5,766 nucleotides of DNA from assembly GCF_030151385.1 (NCBI RefSeq), contig NZ_JASLDS010000077.1, positions 1 to 5,766 on the forward strand. The letters run 5' to 3'. Below the pieces are notes generated by a model. The model saw only the letters and a program-made list of their open reading frames with translations, was not told the origin of the DNA and made no database searches. Both the position numbers and the translations under genes were made by a program. The DNA is from Soonwooa sp. (GTDB lineage: Bacteria > Bacteroidota > Bacteroidia > Flavobacteriales > Weeksellaceae). Below are positions 1 to 5,766 of this stretch, one piece after another (the stretch's first letter is position 1; every line of letters begins with the position of its first letter).

Positions 1-18
1 CTTGTTAAATAAATTGTC

Positions 19-26
19 TACTTTTG
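19..26 (+). promoter_or_regulatory. Bacteroidota-type -7 promoter element for rplU-rpmA
   Basis: TACTTTTG matches the Bacteroidota primary sigma factor -7 consensus TAnnTTTG at every fixed position. It lies 32 bases ahead of the rplU start codon, which predicts a transcription start near position 33 and a short A/T-rich leader of about 25 bases. A TTG at 2-4 is only 14 bases upstream, shorter than the usual spacing of about 17-23, so the true -33 element may lie before the window edge. The leader is too short to hold a structured autoregulatory element. Confidence 0.75.
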
Positions 27-58
27 CACCTCGAATAATTATATAAAAATCATAAACA

Positions 59-475
59 ATGTTTGCAATTGTAGAAATAGCAGGGCTTCAATATAAAGTT
101 GAGCAAGACCAAAAGTTGTTTGTAAACCGTCTAGCAGGAGAAAAAGGATCAAAAGTATCTTTTGACAAAGTTCTTATGACTGTTAACGGAGCAGTAACTG
201 TTGGCGCCCCAGCTGTAAGCGGTATCGCTGTAGAAGTAGAAATCCTTGACCACGTTCAGGCTGACAAAGTAATCATTTTCAAAAAGAAAAGAAGAAAAGG
301 TTATGCTAAGAAAAACGGTCACAGACAACAATTAACTCAAATCCAAGTTGTTTCTATCACTGGTTTTGATGCAGCTAAACCAAAGGCTAAAAAAGAATCT
401 AAAGCGACTGAAGCTGCAGAAGAAAAAGCGCCTAAAGCTAAAAAGACTACTAAAAAAGAGGAGTCTGCTGAGTAA
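59..475 (+). CDS. rplU: 50S ribosomal protein L21
   Basis: This is a structural protein of the large ribosomal subunit that binds 23S rRNA. The 138-residue product opens with the typical L21 start MFAIVEIAGLQYKV and carries the basic family signature at residues 75-93 (KKKRRKGY followed by KKNGHRQ and T93), the rRNA-binding region. The classic L21 fold ends near residue 103, the usual length of the E. coli protein. The remaining 35 or so residues form a low-complexity tail of Lys, Ala, Glu and Thr that looks disordered; similar tails occur in L21 of other Bacteroidota (recalled, not checked). The start is the first ATG after the promoter and gives the canonical N-terminus. No Shine-Dalgarno is visible, only an A-rich stretch, as is normal in this phylum. 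rpmA follows after 31 bases in the same direction with no terminator between them, so the two are probably co-transcribed. Confidence 0.97.
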   Translation: MFAIVEIAGLQYKVEQDQKLFVNRLAGEKGSKVSFDKVLMTVNGAVTVGAPAVSGIAVEVEILDHVQADKVIIFKKKRRKGYAKKNGHRQQLTQIQVVSITGFDAAKPKAKKESKATEAAEEKAPKAKKTTKKEESAE

Positions 476-506
476 TTAATTAATACCCAAAAAACATTAA
501 AGTAAG

Positions 507-764
507 ATGGCACATAAGAAAGGGGTTGGTAGCTCCAAAAACGGTAGAGAATCTCACTCTAAGAGATTAGGTGTTAAAATCTTCGGTGGTCAAGAAGCTA
601 TCGCTGGTAACATCATCGTAAGACAAAGAGGTACACAACACCACCCAGGTGAAAACGTAGGTATCGGTAAAGATCATACTTTGTTCGCACTAGTTGACGG
701 TAAAGTTGTTTTTAGAAAAAAAGCAAATAATAGATCTTTCGTATCTATCGAGGTTAATGCTTAA
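507..764 (+). CDS. rpmA: 50S ribosomal protein L27
   Basis: L27 is a large-subunit protein whose flexible N-terminus reaches the peptidyl transferase centre and helps position the tRNA acceptor ends. The 85-residue product is full length and highly conserved: it begins MAHKKGVGSSKNGRES and contains the family motif GNIIVRQRGTQHHPGENVG at about residues 34-52. It starts directly with the AHKKG segment, so it lacks the cleavable N-terminal extension found in Firmicutes L27 and needs no processing protease. The start is fixed by this conserved N-terminus; AAAGTAAG just before the ATG is at most a weak ribosome binding site. It is the second and last gene of the rplU-rpmA operon. A strong terminator lies about 20 bases after the stop, so obg is not part of this transcript. 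Confidence 0.98.
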   Translation: MAHKKGVGSSKNGRESHSKRLGVKIFGGQEAIAGNIIVRQRGTQHHPGENVGIGKDHTLFALVDGKVVFRKKANNRSFVSIEVNA

Positions 765-785
765 TAATTAGCATTTGAACAATAT

Positions 786-814
786 AAAAACCCAATCTTC
801 GGATTGGGTTTTTT
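786..814 (+). terminator. Intrinsic terminator of the rplU-rpmA operon
   Basis: A perfect 7-bp stem, CCCAATC (791-797) with GATTGGG (802-808), encloses a TTCG loop at 798-801. It is followed by six T residues (809-814), and the A run at 786-790 can pair with them to lengthen the stem. The loop closed by C and G is the exceptionally stable cUUCGg tetraloop. Its position 22 bases after the rpmA stop marks the end of the operon. Confidence 0.93.
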
Positions 815-875
815 GTTTTCTAAATATTAATTAAATTTTAAGCTACTTATAAAGAAAAACAACCACCAAACTTTC

Positions 876-883
876 TACATTTA
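876..883 (+). promoter_or_regulatory. Possible -7 promoter element for the T9SS cargo gene
   Basis: TACATTTA matches the Bacteroidota TAnnTTTG element except for the final G, and lies 20 bases before the ATG at 904. No TTG is present at the expected -33 distance, so this is a weak candidate. A separate promoter is nevertheless expected somewhere in 815-903, because a strong terminator closes the preceding operon. The remainder of the 139-base gap is A/T-rich, and I see nothing else in it. Confidence 0.35.
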
Positions 884-903
884 CAAGCCTTAATTTCGAA
901 ATA

Positions 904-2103
904 ATGAAAACAAAATTCGTCCTTTTGTTGACTTGCGGAATCTTCCTTAACCTACAAGCACAAAAAGTACTATTTGATGCTACAAAAGCAGAAATGGCAG
1001 GCAATGCCGATTGGGTAATTGACGCTGACCAACATAACTTAAAAACGGGTGTAACAGTGACGCTTGGCGGAACACAATCTAACCCACAACGTTTCCCTAC
1101 ACCAGACCAATCTAACATTACAGCTTCTACGTCGGAAACCTATTGGACTGGCGCACTTAGTTATTGGGCGATTGATCTTGTAAGACAAGGCATGTATGTA
1201 GAAACACTTCCTTACGATGCAAAAATAACTTACAAAGATGCTAGCAATCCTCAGGATCTTTCTAATTACGATATCTACATTGTTGACGAACCAAACATCC
1301 CTTTTACAATGCTTGAGAAACAAGCGATTCTAAATTTTGTAAAAGATGGTGGTGGTCTGTACATTATTGCAGACCACGATGTTAGTGACAGAAATGGCAA
1401 TGGCTGGGACTCGCCGATGATATGGAATGACTTCTTTAATAATAATGGCATTGTTTCTAATCCATTTGGTTTCACTTTCACCAAATCTAATGTAAGCCCG
1501 ACAAGCAGCAACTTTGTCCCAACAAGCACCAATCCACTAATCTTGAACGGACCGATGGGTGCTCCAAAAATGATAAAATATTCTAATGGCTCTTATATGC
1601 AAATTGATAAGAATGCCAACGCAACAGTACAGCCACTGATTTTCTCGAGTGGAATTGCGCAAACAAGTAATACAAACATTCTATTTTTAACCTCAACTTA
1701 TGGTGCTGGAAAAATCGTAGGATTGGGAGATAGCTCGGTTCCTGATGACGGCACAGGAGACCCATTGGATAATTTGTATAATGGCTACACAGGTGACGCC
1801 AACGGAAATCATAGACCTTTGCTGGTAAACTCGGTAGTGTGGTTGGCTAAAAAAGAAAATATGGGAACGCAGGATAATACTTTCAACAGTGTTAAAATCT
1901 ATCCTAACCCAACTGAAGACTACATCAATATTTCTGAAAAAGACTACAATCGATTTGACGTCATTGACCAAACAGGAAGATTAATGTCTAATGGTGACAT
2001 CATCGAATCTAGAATCGATGTTAAAAAACTTAATTCTGGGGTTTATTATCTTGTTTTAAAATCAGATTCAAAATCCGAAACGATACGCTTCATCAAAAAC
2101 TAA
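904..2103 (+). CDS. Secreted protein of unknown function with T9SS type A sorting domain
   Basis: The 399-residue product has a Sec signal peptide at residues 1-19 (Lys-rich start, hydrophobic core, likely cut at LQA before Gln20). A domain of about 300 residues follows, then a C-terminal T9SS type A sorting domain from about residue 328, marked by VKIYPNPTEDYINIS, a beta-strand-rich stretch and LNSGVYYLVLKSD near the end. In known T9SS cargo this domain directs passage through the outer membrane and is then removed, usually with release or surface attachment. The central domain contains YDIYIVDEP (122-130), KDGGGLYIIADHD (147-159) and a polar segment from GDSSVPDDGTGD (275-286) to NGNH (300-303). 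The order of a hydrophobic strand, Asp/Glu, a helix and GGGLYIIAD resembles class I glutamine amidotransferase-like or ThuA-like Rossmann folds, but I see no clear Cys nucleophile and assign no activity. The many Asp, Asn and Gly loops could bind calcium. It is a single-gene unit bounded by terminators. Confidence 0.9.
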   Translation: MKTKFVLLLTCGIFLNLQAQKVLFDATKAEMAGNADWVIDADQHNLKTGVTVTLGGTQSNPQRFPTPDQSNITASTSETYWTGALSYWAIDLVRQGMYVETLPYDAKITYKDASNPQDLSNYDIYIVDEPNIPFTMLEKQAILNFVKDGGGLYIIADHDVSDRNGNGWDSPMIWNDFFNNNGIVSNPFGFTFTKSNVSPTSSNFVPTSTNPLILNGPMGAPKMIKYSNGSYMQIDKNANATVQPLIFSSGIAQTSNTNILFLTSTYGAGKIVGLGDSSVPDDGTGDPLDNLYNGYTGDANGNHRPLLVNSVVWLAKKENMGTQDNTFNSVKIYPNPTEDYINISEKDYNRFDVIDQTGRLMSNGDIIESRIDVKKLNSGVYYLVLKSDSKSETIRFIKN

Positions 2104-2110
2104 AAAAAAT

Positions 2111-2139
2111 AAAGACCTCACAAATTGTGAGGTCTTTTT
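2111..2139. terminator. Bidirectional intrinsic terminator between convergent genes
   Basis: AAAGACCTCACAA (2111-2123) is a perfect inverted repeat of TTGTGAGGTCTTT (2125-2137), so the stem is about 12 bp with a three-base AAT loop at its tip. On the + strand it runs into five T residues (2135-2139). On the - strand the A-rich stretch 2102-2113 becomes a T tract. It begins 8 bases after the stop of the secreted-protein gene and lies about 20 bases beyond the stop of the opposing thioesterase gene, so it can end both transcripts. Confidence 0.9.
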
Positions 2140-2159
2140 GCTTAATACAATATAAAAAT

Positions 2160-2567
2160 TTATCCAGCTAGATAATCTTCCATTTTACTGCGGAGTTTGC
2201 CCCAATCTTTTGGTTGAATGCCGCCATTTTCGAAACTTACAAAAACGATAGTTCCCTCGCCTTCCAAAACCGTTTTGTCGCCAAGGTTAAAAACATATTG
2301 ATAAGTACATGAGGTTTTACCAAGTTTGCTGATGTACATAGACTTGGTGATGATATCACCTAATTTTGCAGGTGACTTAAATTGTGTTTTAATATCAACC
2401 GTTGGAATCCCAGAATCCTGATGCATATTCTCGAAAGGATAATCGAGAACTTCACGAAAGAAATCCTCCATCAATCCATTTAACATCTCAAAATATCTTG
2501 GGTAAAAAACGATTCCCGCAGGATCGCAATGCTCGAAGCGGATGCGTTGTTCTTTTATAAATTTCAT
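2160..2567 (-). CDS. Acyl-CoA thioesterase, 4-hydroxybenzoyl-CoA thioesterase (hotdog-fold) family
   Basis: This is a predicted cytoplasmic hotdog-fold hydrolase that cleaves an acyl- or aryl-CoA thioester to the free acid and CoA. The 135 residues are a normal length for the family. The active-site motif HCDPAGIVFYPRYFEM lies at residues 13-28, and Asp15 corresponds to the catalytic Asp of the Pseudomonas 4-hydroxybenzoyl-CoA thioesterase. The long helix typical of the fold follows (about residues 24-40), then strands ending in EGEGTIVFVSF. The start is placed at the ATG that gives the usual short lead-in to the motif. It follows the FAD oxidoreductase gene by only 9 bases and is the last gene of the - strand operon, with a terminator just beyond. 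The neighbouring 2-oxo acid oxidoreductase gene suggests an aryl-CoA or arylacetyl-CoA substrate, which is inference. A YbgC-like general thioesterase is the main alternative. Confidence 0.9.
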   Translation of the reverse strand: MKFIKEQRIRFEHCDPAGIVFYPRYFEMLNGLMEDFFREVLDYPFENMHQDSGIPTVDIKTQFKSPAKLGDIITKSMYISKLGKTSCTYQYVFNLGDKTVLEGEGTIVFVSFENGGIQPKDWGKLRSKMEDYLAG

Positions 2568-2576
2568 CTTTTAAAA

Positions 2577-4151
2577 CTATTTTAAAGCTTGTGCAATCAA
2601 AAAGCCAGAACCACCACCAAGTCCAGGTCCAGGATGTGTTGAAGCACCACTTTGATAAAGATTCTTAATGGGTGTCGTGTGATTTTTCGTAGACTTCAAA
2701 GGTCGGAAAACCAAATACTGTTCAATCTCGCAAAGACCAGCATAAGGATCGCCACCAACAAGATTGATGTTTAGTTCACTTAAATCTTTCGGTGAAATAA
2801 CCTTTCTTGCAATACAAGCCGATTTCACATTACTAATGTATTGGCTAATTCTGTCAATAATTCTGTCGGCATAAGCTTCTTTCAATTCATCAGTCCACTC
2901 ACCGTTGCAAAGACGTGATAAGGTTCCTGCGGCGTCTTTCACTGGGAAATTTGGACACTCAGGAAGTTGAATCCACAAAACATGTTTTCCGTCTTTTCCG
3001 CGCGTTGGATCAGTTGCAGTTGGTTGTCCAATAGCAACCGTCGGCATCTCGGGCAACTCCTGACATTTCGCTTGAATACAGGCTTTAGAAATATCATTAA
3101 TACCATCTGACAAATGGCAATAAGTAACTTTGGAAAGTGACTCATCATACCATTTTGGCTCTTCGTCCATCACAACATGGATTTGCATATTTCCCATTCC
3201 GAAACGATAGTTTTCGGCATCGTTTTTAACATCATTCGGAATTTTAGAAGATGATTTTAAAAGATTGCCATAAAGCTGTTTTGGTGTCACACTTGCCACG
3301 ACATTTTTAGCTTCGTAAGTTGTTTCATCTTTTGTTCGAACGCCTTTAACAACAGTATTTGGATCAACAAGGATTTCGTCAACCTCTTGATTTAGCATAA
3401 TCGTTCCGCCATTCTTTTCAATAATATTTTTGAAAGCTTCTACGATTTTATAACTCCCACCTTTTACCAATGGTAAACTCACCAACTCAACGGTAAAAGC
3501 AATAATCTTTGCCATCGTTGATGAGAAAGGACTTTCTGGCGCTAATCCTGTATGCAAAATCCACGGCGCCAAGCTTGCTTGCAATTGCTTGCCTTTGTAA
3601 TATCTTGGAAAATCATTTCGCACATTCGCTACAAACGAACCGACTTTCTCCGTTGTATTTTTAACTTTATTTTTCCAAACATATTTAGCCAAATAAGTCG
3701 CCATAGATGTTGTCATCAATTCCTTTCCTAAAAAAGAAAATAACAAATCGGCATTCTGTTCGATAAAACCAATTTGATCGCGATAACGCGTTCCATCACC
3801 TTCATAAAGCTGGTTATAGGCTTGGTCATTTTTTGCTTTATCAGTTGTTATCAAAGCAAAAGATTTGTCGGACATCACCGTCCCAGTCGGCGTTGCCGTA
3901 GAAACAAACTCAATGCCTTCTTTTGCTAAATCATCTTTTAGAGCAGCATAACCTGGCGAGGTCACAAATAATGGATAAGCCGTGGAAAGCGTATCGATAA
4001 TACATCCCGCCAACTCTTCACTTCGAATACAGCCACCCAAAAATTCGGTTCTTTCTAAAAGTAAAACAGACTTGCCAGCTTTCGCCAAAAGACTTGCACA
4101 GACCAAGTTATTAATTCCACCTCCTACAAGAATAGTATGATAATTCGGCAT
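2577..4151 (-). CDS. FAD-dependent oxidoreductase, phytoene desaturase-like family
   Basis: This is a predicted soluble flavoprotein of the amine oxidase/phytoene desaturase superfamily; its substrate is unknown. The 524-residue length fits the family. An N-terminal Rossmann FAD-binding segment starts at once: GGGINN at 10-15, the ribose-binding acidic residue Glu33 in LLLERTEFLGGCIRSEE, and the Gly39-Gly40 pair. The C-terminus (about 497-524) carries the second FAD-contact region, YQSGASTHPGPGLGGGSGF, typical of phytoene desaturase, carotenoid isomerase and PYROXD2-like proteins. The third glycine of the usual GxGxxG is Asn15. No carotenoid genes lie nearby, so a carotenoid role is not supported. 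It sits 30 bases after the IorB-type gene and 9 bases before the thioesterase gene in the same direction, so a step in the same pathway is more likely, for example oxidation or isomerisation of an acyl intermediate (inference). The ATG chosen places the Rossmann motif at the extreme N-terminus as expected. Confidence 0.9.
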   Translation of the reverse strand: MPNYHTILVGGGINNLVCASLLAKAGKSVLLLERTEFLGGCIRSEELAGCIIDTLSTAYPLFVTSPGYAALKDDLAKEGIEFVSTATPTGTVMSDKSFALITTDKAKNDQAYNQLYEGDGTRYRDQIGFIEQNADLLFSFLGKELMTTSMATYLAKYVWKNKVKNTTEKVGSFVANVRNDFPRYYKGKQLQASLAPWILHTGLAPESPFSSTMAKIIAFTVELVSLPLVKGGSYKIVEAFKNIIEKNGGTIMLNQEVDEILVDPNTVVKGVRTKDETTYEAKNVVASVTPKQLYGNLLKSSSKIPNDVKNDAENYRFGMGNMQIHVVMDEEPKWYDESLSKVTYCHLSDGINDISKACIQAKCQELPEMPTVAIGQPTATDPTRGKDGKHVLWIQLPECPNFPVKDAAGTLSRLCNGEWTDELKEAYADRIIDRISQYISNVKSACIARKVISPKDLSELNINLVGGDPYAGLCEIEQYLVFRPLKSTKNHTTPIKNLYQSGASTHPGPGLGGGSGFLIAQALK

Positions 4152-4181
4152 AAAATTGCTTTTTATTAAATTATTAAAAAC

Positions 4182-5705
4182 CTACAAACTCGCAATAAGT
4201 TTTTCGGTTTCTTTTTTATCATGATTCTGAATCGCCACCGATAAAATGTGTCTAACTTTTTCTTCAATTTCAGGAACATTCATATTGTCCGCTGCATATT
4301 TGTTAAGCATCGCAAATTTGGAATGTCCTTTTTTATAAGTGTCACCGTAACCTTTTTTCAATCGATAAGAATTGGCAACTTCCACCGCCAAATTGTAGTT
4401 AACTTTTGCGATGGTTTTAATCCTTTCGAGCCACTGATCGACATTTTCCATTTCCTCAAAATGACGAAACGTTTTCATTCTCCAACCACGCATTCCGCCC
4501 ATCACGTACAACATCAAAAAGTTAAACAATCCTGTGGAATGCATTCTTCTATCTTTGTCAAATTTGCGTTTGTAGAAATCGCGCATTTTAGCGTTGTCAA
4601 TATATTTTAAACCCATTTTCGCAGGCAAGAATCCAATAACTTCTTCGTAGCCTGGATGCAGATAATCGAGTGTGTTGACAATTTCGTTCTCTTTGGCACC
4701 AACCTGTTGATAAACCTCCTTTTGACGGCACTTTTTGGTCTTTTCATCAGAGACAAAAATCAAGTCATCATAAGCCATCCCAACGGCTAAATTTTTCGCT
4801 GTTTGTCTGGTCAATTGATAGCCTTTGTCAGCAGAATCCAATTGCAGAATTTGCGCAACTTTATCTAAATAAACTTTCCCGTATTTTAAATCCTGAAACT
4901 CGACAACATGATTGAGTCCATGCCAAATGACATCATGTGTTTCTTTCGGAAACTTTGATTTTATCTCTTCTAAAACTTCACTTAACTTTTTAGATGAAAC
5001 CGATGTTGGAAGTGCTTGAAAAACCGCAGGACGCATATCTGGAAGATAAGGTTTTGGTTGTGACGTAAAATCTTTGATGTATTGAAAAGCTTCATTAAAA
5101 GAATTAACACTTTGCTTAATCCCTTTTCCACCCGAAGTTTCGATAACTTTGATAAATTCTTCTTTAGAAAAAGGAAGCGTTCCGCTAGCTGCCAAAGCCC
5201 CGAACATACTCGACGAAATAATACTTCCGTTTTTGCTCGCAATTAATTTAAGATTTCCAAAAAGAGATTTTTTAGAATATTTTTCTGTCATTTCAAAAAT
5301 ACGTGCTCCATCGGCAATACCGTCGCCAGCACTTTCTTTTTCACGAATCGCCAAATTACGATTGGTAGAAAAAATCATCGTCGTTTTCTTTGACACAAAT
5401 CCACGTTGAATAGAGCGTCCAGCTTCCATCAACTCGGTCGCCATCAAAATATCCACATCATGTGGACCTGGCATTTGTGAAAGCACAGGTGTTTTTTCGG
5501 CAACGTTATCTTGAAGATTTTTAGTCGGAAATAATTCGATATAATAAACAGTTGCGCCCGTCCTCTGAGCCACACCAGCGATATAAGTGTACTGAACAAA
5601 ATAGCCATTGTTCTCAGCAAGTTGCGCAATCCAACCTGTCAGAACGCCGCCACCATCACCGCCAACTGCTAATAATGCTATTTTAATAGGTTCTAAAGCT
5701 CTCAT
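4182..5705 (-). CDS. Indolepyruvate oxidoreductase subunit beta family protein (IorB-type with C-terminal DUF6537-like region)
   Basis: This is the predicted small-subunit-type partner of a thiamine diphosphate 2-oxo acid:ferredoxin oxidoreductase, the enzyme class that converts indolepyruvate or other aryl pyruvates plus CoA to the arylacetyl-CoA, CO2 and reduced ferredoxin. Residues 8-200 form the pyruvate/ketoisovalerate oxidoreductase gamma-type domain: AVGGDGGGVLTGWIAQLAENNG (13-34) matches the GxGGxGV motif, and AGVAQRTGATV contains the conserved AQR-G pattern. The rest, to residue 507, is the long extension of the large IorB-like family, ending in the motif RLKKGYGDT (about 448-456) that I recognise from DUF6537. 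At 507 residues it is much longer than the roughly 200-residue archaeal IorB. Only one Cys is present (KKCRQKE), so it carries no Fe-S cluster and must work with an alpha subunit, not seen here. Its ATG overlaps the stop of the preceding gene. The true substrate could be another 2-oxo acid. Confidence 0.88.
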   Translation of the reverse strand: MRALEPIKIALLAVGGDGGGVLTGWIAQLAENNGYFVQYTYIAGVAQRTGATVYYIELFPTKNLQDNVAEKTPVLSQMPGPHDVDILMATELMEAGRSIQRGFVSKKTTMIFSTNRNLAIREKESAGDGIADGARIFEMTEKYSKKSLFGNLKLIASKNGSIISSSMFGALAASGTLPFSKEEFIKVIETSGGKGIKQSVNSFNEAFQYIKDFTSQPKPYLPDMRPAVFQALPTSVSSKKLSEVLEEIKSKFPKETHDVIWHGLNHVVEFQDLKYGKVYLDKVAQILQLDSADKGYQLTRQTAKNLAVGMAYDDLIFVSDEKTKKCRQKEVYQQVGAKENEIVNTLDYLHPGYEEVIGFLPAKMGLKYIDNAKMRDFYKRKFDKDRRMHSTGLFNFLMLYVMGGMRGWRMKTFRHFEEMENVDQWLERIKTIAKVNYNLAVEVANSYRLKKGYGDTYKKGHSKFAMLNKYAADNMNVPEIEEKVRHILSVAIQNHDKKETEKLIASL

Positions 5706-5766
5706 GCCAATTGTCTTTTTTTCTCTCTTCTTTTTTGTAAATAACTAAAAATATTTTGCTTCACAT
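5702..5766 (-). CDS. 3' end of an unidentified upstream gene (partial, ATGA overlap)
   Basis: On the - strand one frame is open from the window edge to a TGA at 5704-5702. It encodes a tail of 20 residues, VKQNIFSYLQKRREKKRQLA. The other two frames are closed early by stops. The TGA overlaps the ATG of the IorB-type gene as ATGA, a classic sign of translationally coupled genes in one operon. The tail is basic and looks helical, and it is too short to identify the family. By gene order in related systems the gene could encode the alpha subunit of the same oxidoreductase, but nothing in these residues shows it. A chance open frame of 21 codons in A/T-rich DNA is the alternative. Confidence 0.6.
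   Translation of the reverse strand, partial: VKQNIFSYLQKRREKKRQLA

Noticed and set aside
473..487. Palindromic TAATTAATTAAT between rplU and rpmA as an operator or promoter
   Set aside because: It is a simple A/T repeat at the stop codon, without a TAnnTTTG element; in A/T-rich DNA this is expected by chance.
934..939. Possible lipoprotein signal (TCG around Cys11 of the secreted protein)
   Set aside because: Thr precedes the Cys instead of the Gly/Ala/Ser of a lipobox, the hydrophobic core continues after the Cys, and a better signal peptidase I site follows at LQA; the T9SS domain also explains the localisation.
843..1118. Open frame of 91 codons on the - strand overlapping the start of the secreted-protein gene
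   Set aside because: It is antisense to a gene with a signal peptide and sorting domain, its translation resembles no family I know, and it spans the likely promoter of that gene.
1039..1971. Several - strand open frames of 60-94 codons inside the secreted-protein gene
   Set aside because: They are shadows of a well-supported + strand gene, with no recognisable domains.
2577..4151. Carotenoid biosynthesis (crtI) assignment for the FAD oxidoreductase
   Set aside because: The fold is shared, but there is no crtB, crtY or crtZ neighbour, and the operon partners point to CoA and 2-oxo acid chemistry.
4248..4610. Open frame of 120 codons on the + strand, antisense to the IorB-type gene
   Set aside because: The composition is rich in Phe, His and Ile as expected of a complement reading; there is no promoter, no family resemblance, and the opposite strand encodes a conserved motif (GYGDT) in the same bases.

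Overview
The window looks like chromosomal DNA from a flavobacterium (phylum Bacteroidota; a Chryseobacterium-like member of the Weeksellaceae is my best guess, by inference only). Four things support this: AT-rich DNA, a perfect TAnnTTTG -7 promoter element ahead of the first gene, start codons preceded by A/T-rich sequence without a GGAGG Shine-Dalgarno, and a secreted protein with a type IX secretion (T9SS) type A sorting domain, a system restricted to Bacteroidota.

Left part (1-814, + strand): a compact two-gene ribosomal protein operon, rplU (L21 with a Lys/Ala/Glu-rich C-terminal tail) and rpmA (L27). It starts at a TAnnTTTG promoter and ends at a strong intrinsic terminator with a UUCG tetraloop. 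The obg GTPase gene that often follows this pair elsewhere is not present.

Middle part (815-2140, + strand): a single gene for an exported protein with a signal peptide, a roughly 300-residue domain of unknown function, and a C-terminal T9SS sorting domain. A hairpin with A and T tracts on its two sides follows and probably terminates transcription from both directions, because the next genes run towards it.

Right part (2160-5766, - strand): a tight operon read right to left. It contains the 3' end of an unidentified gene that overlaps the next start by ATGA, a 507-residue indolepyruvate oxidoreductase beta-type protein, a 524-residue FAD-dependent oxidoreductase of the phytoene-desaturase type, and a 4-hydroxybenzoyl-CoA-type thioesterase. 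The families suggest a route in which an (aromatic) 2-oxo acid is oxidatively decarboxylated to an acyl-CoA and the thioester is later hydrolysed, with a redox step by the FAD enzyme. The substrate, and the identity of the catalytic alpha subunit (expected upstream, outside the window), cannot be read here.

I found no tRNA, rRNA, CRISPR array, insertion sequence or obvious sign of recent transfer. No stretch above 300 bases lacks a gene; the longest gap is 139 bases (765-903).
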